A stretch of DNA of 10,791 bases from Kiritimatiellota bacterium (GTDB lineage: Bacteria > Verrucomicrobiota > Kiritimatiellia > RFP12 > UBA1067), in assembly GCA_009777165.1 (NCBI GenBank), contig WRML01000043.1, positions 1 to 10,791 of the forward strand, read 5' to 3'. A program made the position numbers and the translations under genes. Positions 6,686 through 10,791 of the stretch are shown here, in pieces. Within the stretch, counting starts at the first letter, position 1. The number at the start of each line of letters is the position of its first letter. Under the pieces are notes generated by a model. It saw only the letters and a list, made by a program, of their open reading frames with translations. It was not told where the DNA came from and searched no databases.

Positions 6686-6733
6686 TTAATCCCTTAACTT
6701 CTTAACCCCTTAACCCCTTGACCCCTTAACCCC
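6686..6733. repeat. Right array of the 8-bp unit, inverted (six copies)
   Basis: Read on + these are ttaatccc, ttaacttc, ttaacccc (twice), ttgacccc, ttaacccc, the reverse complement of the left and middle units. With the left array it forms imperfect terminal inverted repeats around the four-helix-bundle gene. With the middle array it forms a closer inverted pair around the ghost start. It ends just after the ATPase stop codon (on the minus strand). Confidence 0.92.
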
Positions 6734-6745
6734 TTCTCTTCCCCC

Positions 6746-7411
6746 TCATGTCAGCGTGACCGTCCCGTCGTGGATGTTGATGCGGTGGGAGGCGTAACGT
6801 TCGTAGGAGGGGTTGTGCGTGACGAGGATGATGGTCTTGCCGTCGCGGTTGAGCTCGGTGAAGATATTCATGACTTCGATGCCGGTCTTCTCGTCGAGGT
6901 TCCCGGTCGGCTCGTCGGCGAGGAGGACGGGGGGGTTGTTGGCGAGCGCGCGCGCGATGGCGACGCGCTGGCACTGGCCGCCGGAGAGCTGGGTCGGGCG
7001 CGAGCCGTAGCGGCCCTCCAGCCCGAGGCGGTCGAGGAGGGCCTTGGCGCGGCGGCGCATCTCGCTTCGCCGGATCCGCGCGTACTGCATCGGGAGGCAG
7101 ACGTTCTCCAGGATCGTCAGGTGCGCGAGCAGGTTGAACGACTGGAAGATCATGCCGATCGTCTGGTTGCGGATGCGCGAGGTGGCGTTGTCGGAGAGGG
7201 ACGAGACGGCCCGGCCGTTGATCTTGTATGTCCCCGTCGTGGGCTGGATGAGCAGGCCGAAGAGGTTGAGCATGGTAGACTTGCCCGACCCCGAGGGCCC
7301 CATCACGGTCAGGAACGCCCCCTCCGGGATGGTCAGCGTCGTCTGGCGCAGCGCGTCAATCACGACCCCGCCCGCGGTGTACTGCTTCGACAAGTTGATC
7401 AGTTCAATCAT
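6746..7411 (-). CDS. ABC transporter ATPase, MacB/LolD type
   Basis: This 221-residue cytoplasmic nucleotide-binding subunit is of the size usual for stand-alone LolD/MacB-like ATPases. Walker A is GPSGSGKST (38-46) and the Q-loop Gln is Q90. The signature is LSGGQ (142-146), and Walker B is VLLADE (162-167) with catalytic E167. DEPTGNLD follows, and the H-loop H199 is in LVTHN. The DEPTGNLD and LSGGQ-xQRVAIARAL style is characteristic of the MacB/LolD/FtsE clade, which pairs with FtsX-type permeases such as the one encoded downstream. Residue C147 follows LSGGQ, where Gln is usual. ATG 7411 has no Shine-Dalgarno; the preceding sequence ends a 10-bp-period array, so translation may depend on coupling with the adaptor gene 114 bp upstream. 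Confidence 0.95.
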   Translation of the reverse strand: MIELINLSKQYTAGGVVIDALRQTTLTIPEGAFLTVMGPSGSGKSTMLNLFGLLIQPTTGTYKINGRAVSSLSDNATSRIRNQTIGMIFQSFNLLAHLTILENVCLPMQYARIRRSEMRRRAKALLDRLGLEGRYGSRPTQLSGGQCQRVAIARALANNPPVLLADEPTGNLDEKTGIEVMNIFTELNRDGKTIILVTHNPSYERYASHRINIHDGTVTLT

Positions 7412-7430
7412 GGGGCGTTTCGAGTGGCGA

Positions 7431-7520
7431 GGTTTCGAAGGTCGTCGAAGGCCATCGACGGCAGACGAGAACAGTCGAGGGCAGTCGAGGATGGTCGATG
7501 GCGTTCGATGGCGTTCGCAA
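7431..7520. repeat. 10-bp-period degenerate array filling the adaptor-ATPase gap
   Basis: Nine contiguous decamers with a conserved TCGA core (seven of nine; the others have ACGA and TCGC): ggtttcgaag, gtcgtcgaag, gccatcgacg, gcagacgaga, acagtcgagg, gcagtcgagg, atggtcgatg, gcgttcgatg, gcgttcgcaa. It starts a few bases after the adaptor stop and ends about 20 bp before the ATPase ATG. A 10-bp period places each TCGA on the same helical face. Confidence 0.85.
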
Positions 7521-7525
7521 AAACA

Positions 7526-9088
7526 TCATGACGATACCCTCACGAGCAGCACGGTCTCGCCGTCCGCGAGCCCTTCGGTGATTTCGATGTAGTCGGCGGA
7601 GAAGCGGCCGGTCGTCACGCCGCGCTCCTCGACGTTCATGCCGTTCGAGACTTTGACGAACGCCTTGCCCTCGCGGTTGTACACCGCCTCGACCGGGACG
7701 AAAAGGACATCCGTGACGGTCTCGACGACAATCTCGACTTGCACGGTCATACCCGGGATCAGCCGCTCGTCCGCGCTGTCGGTGGAGATTTTCGTCATAT
7801 AGACTTTCGGGCTGCGCTGGTCCCACGCGATGATCGGCGTGGCGGCGGCGGCGATGTTCGCGATCTCCCCGTTCAGCGCCAGGTCCGGGATTGCCTTCGC
7901 CTTGATATGCACCTTCAGGCCGGACTGGACACGCGAACGGAACTCCTCCGGGATGCTGGCGGTCACCATGAATTTCGAGACGTCCGGGATGAACCCCATC
8001 ACTTGCCCGATATAGACCTCCGCGCCCTCGCGCAACTCCTCCGTCTGCATCCCGCCACGGAAACGTTGGGTGCCGTCCGGGTTGCCGTAGAACAGCGTGC
8101 CAGCGACCGGGGCGCGGATATCCAGTCGCGCCATGTCCTCGCGCACCTCCTTGAGCTCGTTCCTGTAATTGTCGAGTAATGCGCGCGAATTGCTGAGCTC
8201 AATCTCGTTCTTCCGCAGACGGTTCTCGTTGTTCACGATGCCACGCTGGACGGCGATGGTGTTGCGCTTGACCGTGTCGCGCAATGTCGTGATTTTCTGC
8301 GAATGGTCATAGCGCTTAAAAATGCGCAACTCGTAAAACGCTGTCTCGACCGCCTGTTGTGCGGTCTGCTGGGTCGTCTCCGCAGTCGCCACCTTCCGTT
8401 CCGCGTCCTGTTGGACCTTCTCATCCTTCGAGCGCGCGTCCAGCAGTGCCGTGCGCGCGTCCTGCAAGTCAGTCTCTGCCTTGTCGTTTGCCGTGACTTT
8501 GGTCTGGATGCTTTGCTGAAGCTCTTTTTTGTGTTTGGGCGCATCCTCGTTCTCGTACCGCCGCAAGGCGTCAATCGCGGTCCTCAGCGTGTCGAGCGAC
8601 GTTTTCAGGTCATTGATGTTGTCGGCGCGGATCATCTCGATGTCCTGCTGCGCCATCTCGAAACGCTGCTCCGCCGTCTGAATCTGACGCAGCAAGTCCG
8701 TCTCCTGACGTTTGAAGAACTCGTCCGAGATTTGGAAGACGAGGTCGTTGGACGAGACGATGGAATGCTCGGGCAGCACGTAGGTCAGTTTGAGCTCCCG
8801 GCTGCCCCGCTTTCCCCGGAACGCCAATTGGTGATTGCGGATCGCGTCCAGTTGGCCGTCCACGCGGAAGACGACCGGGAAGTCGCCCCGCTTCACGATG
8901 AACAGGCGGTCCGACACCTGCCGCTGGCTTTCCTCTTTTTTCGCGCAGCCGGTGAGGAGCGCGAGCATGAGGGCTGAAAGCCCGGCAACCAACAACGCAG
9001 GAGACCTCGGGGACACAGGGGACCTAGGCGATGCCCTTTCGTCCCTTAGATCCCCTGCGGGCCTTACCGTTTGACAGTGGGCGTTCAT
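7526..9088 (-). CDS. Lipoprotein-type membrane-fusion (HlyD/MacA-like) adaptor
   Basis: This 520-residue periplasmic adaptor links an inner-membrane pump to the outer-membrane channel. The leader ends with lipobox LTGC (C48), so it is probably lipid-anchored. A first barrel/lipoyl half lies at about 60-120. A very long alpha-helical hairpin, rich in E, K, Q and A, spans about 122-320. The second lipoyl half begins LDIRAPVAGTLFY (322-334), followed by beta-barrel and membrane-proximal segments (VLFVPVEAVY at 461-470, TTGRFSADYIEI). The start is ATG 9088, which overlaps the secretin stop (ATGA). This gives an unusually long pre-lipobox leader containing SPRSPV/SPRSPA repeats. Alternative TTG starts nearer the hydrophobic stretch lack a clear ribosome site. 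The hairpin (about 200 residues) is longer than in E. coli MacA, consistent with reaching a different outer-membrane partner. Confidence 0.92.
   Translation of the reverse strand: MNAHCQTVRPAGDLRDERASPRSPVSPRSPALLVAGLSALMLALLTGCAKKEESQRQVSDRLFIVKRGDFPVVFRVDGQLDAIRNHQLAFRGKRGSRELKLTYVLPEHSIVSSNDLVFQISDEFFKRQETDLLRQIQTAEQRFEMAQQDIEMIRADNINDLKTSLDTLRTAIDALRRYENEDAPKHKKELQQSIQTKVTANDKAETDLQDARTALLDARSKDEKVQQDAERKVATAETTQQTAQQAVETAFYELRIFKRYDHSQKITTLRDTVKRNTIAVQRGIVNNENRLRKNEIELSNSRALLDNYRNELKEVREDMARLDIRAPVAGTLFYGNPDGTQRFRGGMQTEELREGAEVYIGQVMGFIPDVSKFMVTASIPEEFRSRVQSGLKVHIKAKAIPDLALNGEIANIAAAATPIIAWDQRSPKVYMTKISTDSADERLIPGMTVQVEIVVETVTDVLFVPVEAVYNREGKAFVKVSNGMNVEERGVTTGRFSADYIEITEGLADGETVLLVRVSS
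8996..9031. repeat. Tandem 18-bp duplication in the adaptor leader
   Basis: Two adjacent imperfect 18-bp copies (8996-9013 and 9014-9031), each built of two related 9-mers. On the minus strand they encode SPRSPV and SPRSPA ahead of the lipoprotein signal. Confidence 0.7.
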
Positions 9089-10314
9089 TTCGCATTGTCC
9101 TGTTTGAGGTCTTTCCACGGTTGCGCATCCACATCGTTGACCTGGCGTTCGATTTCGATGATCTTGTTGCGCAGGGTGTCGGGGATTTTGCCGGACTGCG
9201 TCGCGTCGCGGACGGCGGCGTTCTCGGGGGTGATCAGGTAGGGCGTCATGAAGATGACCAGTTGCGAGGTGACCGAGCGCGTGTCCTTCCCCCTGAAGAA
9301 CCACCCGAGCAACGGGATGTTCGAGAGGTACGGGACGCGTGTCTCCGTGATGCGTTCCTCCTTGCGCAACAGACCCCCCAGCACAATCATGTCGCCGGAG
9401 CGCGTCTCCAGCTCCGTCGAGGCGGAGCGCAGCGCAAAGTAGGGGGCCTTGCTGTCCACGTCGTAGCGCGTGATGCTGGAGAACTCCGGGTTGATGCGCA
9501 AGCGGATGCGGTCCTCCACCACCATCAGCGGACGCACGATCAACTTCACGCCGATATCCCTGTACTCCACGAACTTACTGATGCTGCTGCCCGTCGTGGT
9601 CTCGGCCGGGATCGGCACCTGCTCACCCGTGATGATGTTACCGTCCGACCCCCTGCGGATGACGATGTTCGGCGAGGCCAGCAGCCGCGCGTAATTCTTC
9701 GTTTGGAGGTAACGCACGAGCGACCACATCTTGAAGCTGTCGTTCCCGCCGAACGCCCAGATGCGCCCGCTGGAGCTGGCCCCCGCCGCCGCGTCCGTAT
9801 CCTTGACCGTCCCCTCCATTGCGGCTGAGGCGGGCAGGACGAGGCTTGTGAACATCCGCCGCAGCGAATCCGAGTCCCCCACGTTTGCGAACCCGAGCTC
9901 GACCTCCTTGGTGAAATCATCGCTGATCTCGAACTCCACGATACGCGCCTCGACCAGCACCTGCGGCACGGGCTGGTCCGCGTCCTCGATGATTTTCTTG
10001 ATCTGCTCCAGGCGCGTCTCCGTGTCGGACACGACCAGAATGTCGTCCTCGTCGCTGCACGCCACGGTCCCCCCCGGCGAGAGGAAATTCTCGACCAGCC
10101 GCCGCAGCGTCTCCGCGTTCACGTGCTTGCACCGTACCGTGTGGATGACCAGCTCCTCGCCGGCCTCCGACACGAATTTCTCCAAGAGCTGGGTATAGTC
10201 CGCCCGTGTGACAGGCGCGTCCCCCCCTTCCGGCAGGTCATCATCAATTTCATCCTGCGCGCACAACACGCCACAACAGAACACGGCAATGAACGGAATC
10301 CCGATTAATCTCAT
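9085..10314 (-). CDS. Short secretin (GspD/PilQ superfamily outer-membrane pore)
   Basis: Secretins form large multimeric outer-membrane channels. The 409 residues begin with a Sec signal peptide (about 1-19, ending LCA). One N1/N3-type ring domain follows (about 55-118, ending with VLVEARIVEFEI at 119-130). The secretin core then runs about 205-362, with ASPNIVI, EQVPIP and the diagnostic VPYLSNIPLLGWFF (327-340), then SQLVIFMTPYLI. It is much shorter than GspD or PilQ (about 650-700) and has a single N-domain and no evident S-domain, so pilotin dependence is not indicated. The gene overlaps the adaptor gene by ATGA, which ties it to the ABC exporter and not to a type II or pilus cluster; no gspE/F/pilM/N/O genes are present. 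AGGA lies 9 bp before ATG 10314. Confidence 0.93.
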   Translation of the reverse strand: MRLIGIPFIAVFCCGVLCAQDEIDDDLPEGGDAPVTRADYTQLLEKFVSEAGEELVIHTVRCKHVNAETLRRLVENFLSPGGTVACSDEDDILVVSDTETRLEQIKKIIEDADQPVPQVLVEARIVEFEISDDFTKEVELGFANVGDSDSLRRMFTSLVLPASAAMEGTVKDTDAAAGASSSGRIWAFGGNDSFKMWSLVRYLQTKNYARLLASPNIVIRRGSDGNIITGEQVPIPAETTTGSSISKFVEYRDIGVKLIVRPLMVVEDRIRLRINPEFSSITRYDVDSKAPYFALRSASTELETRSGDMIVLGGLLRKEERITETRVPYLSNIPLLGWFFRGKDTRSVTSQLVIFMTPYLITPENAAVRDATQSGKIPDTLRNKIIEIERQVNDVDAQPWKDLKQDNAK

Positions 10315-10388
10315 GTCAACGTTTCCTATAACCTGTAAAATGGAGTAGCATACACGTTTCCCTTCGGAACCGCCACACGAAAATTGAA

Positions 10389-10418
10389 GTTTTTGATTTC
10401 ACCGCGTTTTTGATTTCA
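10389..10418. repeat. 13-bp direct repeat between secretin and prfB
   Basis: GTTTTTGATTTCA occurs exactly twice, at 10389-10401 and 10406-10418, a 17-bp period with CCGC between. It lies about 75-105 bp upstream of the secretin start and 76 bp upstream of prfB, a position suited to regulator binding. No function can be assigned. Confidence 0.75.
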
Positions 10419-10439
10419 GCCTTCTTCGTGAAAGCGCAC

Positions 10440-10470
10440 TTGCAGAAGGGGGGGGGATTTGCAATACTAT
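10440..10470 (+). promoter_or_regulatory. Putative prfB promoter with G9 tract in the spacer
   Basis: TTGCAG (10440-10445) and TACTAT (10465-10470) are separated by 19 bp that include nine consecutive G (10448-10456). The spacer is longer than the 17-bp optimum; loss of two G would restore it. AAGGA at 10483-10487 then precedes the GTG start. Confidence 0.45.
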
Positions 10471-10493
10471 CTTTTTTCCCAAAAGGATATCGT

Positions 10494-10791
10494 GTGAGAG
10501 AGATTGATGAGATCAGCCAACGGTTGGTGATGCTGACCGATGGGCTTCAGGAGATGCGCAGGTATCTCGACATCGAGAGCCGTCGGCTCGCATTGGCACA
10601 GCTCGAGGAGGAAGCGGTGAAGCCGGGTTTCTGGGATGACCAGAATGCCGCCAAAGAAACCATCGCTAAGACGAACGCGCAACGCGCGTTCGTGCGCCCG
10701 TTCGATGCGTTGTTGCGTCTGCTGGAGGACAGCGGGCTGATGCTGGAACTTGCGGCGGCAGAAGCCGAAGGTGACTCGCGCCAACAGGCAC
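10494..10791 (+). CDS. prfB: Peptide chain release factor 2, N-terminal part (3' truncated by window)
   Basis: RF2 recognises UGA and UAA stop codons in the ribosome. The visible 99 residues match the RF2 N-terminal helical domain: LQEMRRYLDIESR, then LEEEAVKPGFWDDQNAA, then LLEDSGLMLELAAAE, aligning with E. coli RGYLDYDAK, LEQPDVWNEPERA and LEDVSGLLELAVE. I chose the GTG at 10494, with AAGGA 6 bp upstream. A GTG two bases earlier meets TGA at once. The frame is continuous through the place where E. coli prfB carries its programmed +1 frameshift (CTT TGA C); here it is CTC GAC. The catalytic GGQ and the SPF motif lie beyond the window. The gene is divergent from the secretin operon. Confidence 0.93.
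   Translation, partial: MREIDEISQRLVMLTDGLQEMRRYLDIESRRLALAQLEEEAVKPGFWDDQNAAKETIAKTNAQRAFVRPFDALLRLLEDSGLMLELAAAEAEGDSRQQA

Noticed and set aside
6113..6733. CRISPR array
   Set aside because: Units of 8 bp are contiguous without unique spacers and no cas gene is present.
6770..7531. Long + strand open frame opposite the ATPase gene
   Set aside because: The ATPase on the minus strand has all Walker and signature motifs; the + frame has none.
9089..9304. Longer adaptor frame starting at 9304
   Set aside because: The first 72 residues are the out-of-frame reading of the secretin 3' end; ATG 9088 overlaps the secretin stop in the usual way.

Overview
The window looks chromosomal, from a GC-rich, diderm (outer-membrane-bearing) bacterium. 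It has a secretin, a tripartite-type ABC exporter, a MurA with Asp in place of the fosfomycin-target Cys, a stand-alone four-helix-bundle (23S intervening-sequence-type) gene and many short tandem repeats at gene boundaries. Together these suggest the PVC group (Verrucomicrobiota, Kiritimatiellota, Lentisphaerota or Chlamydiota relatives). That placement is inference; no sequence here proves it.

Region 1 (1-2005) is visibly AT-richer than the rest, with many AAA/AAC/ATA codons. It reads as the end of an integrated element. It holds the tail of an unidentified protein, a small exported CxxC...CxxC protein, and a large serine recombinase that overlaps it by 4 bp. The recombinase frame runs into a complete tRNA-Val(GAC) gene on the opposite strand (2006-2082), so its last 23 codons are read from tRNA sequence. 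The element meets the chromosome at the 3' end of that tRNA. The tRNA has a strong sigma70-type promoter pointing back towards the element.

Region 2 (2083-4800, + strand) is a core-genome run: murA with its own extended -10 promoter, then a membrane-anchored NodB-family polysaccharide deacetylase, then queD, which follows the deacetylase closely and has a strong ribosome binding site.

Region 3 (10314 down to 4830, - strand) is an operon-like set: secretin, lipoprotein-type membrane-fusion adaptor, MacB/LolD-type ATPase and MacB-type permease. The secretin and adaptor genes overlap by ATGA. The obvious reading is an ABC exporter in which a secretin, rather than a TolC-type protein, forms the outer-membrane pore. 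Between ATPase and permease sits a four-helix-bundle gene flanked by inverted arrays of an 8-bp unit (GGGGTTAA-like). A second, truncated copy of that gene's start lies beside it. A 10-bp-period array fills the adaptor-ATPase gap, and an 18-bp duplication lies in the adaptor leader. Each spacer of this operon therefore carries its own microsatellite.

Region 4 (10315-10791) is a divergent intergenic region with a 13-bp direct repeat and a G9 tract inside a putative promoter spacer. It is followed by the 5' end of prfB (release factor 2), which lacks the usual programmed frameshift.
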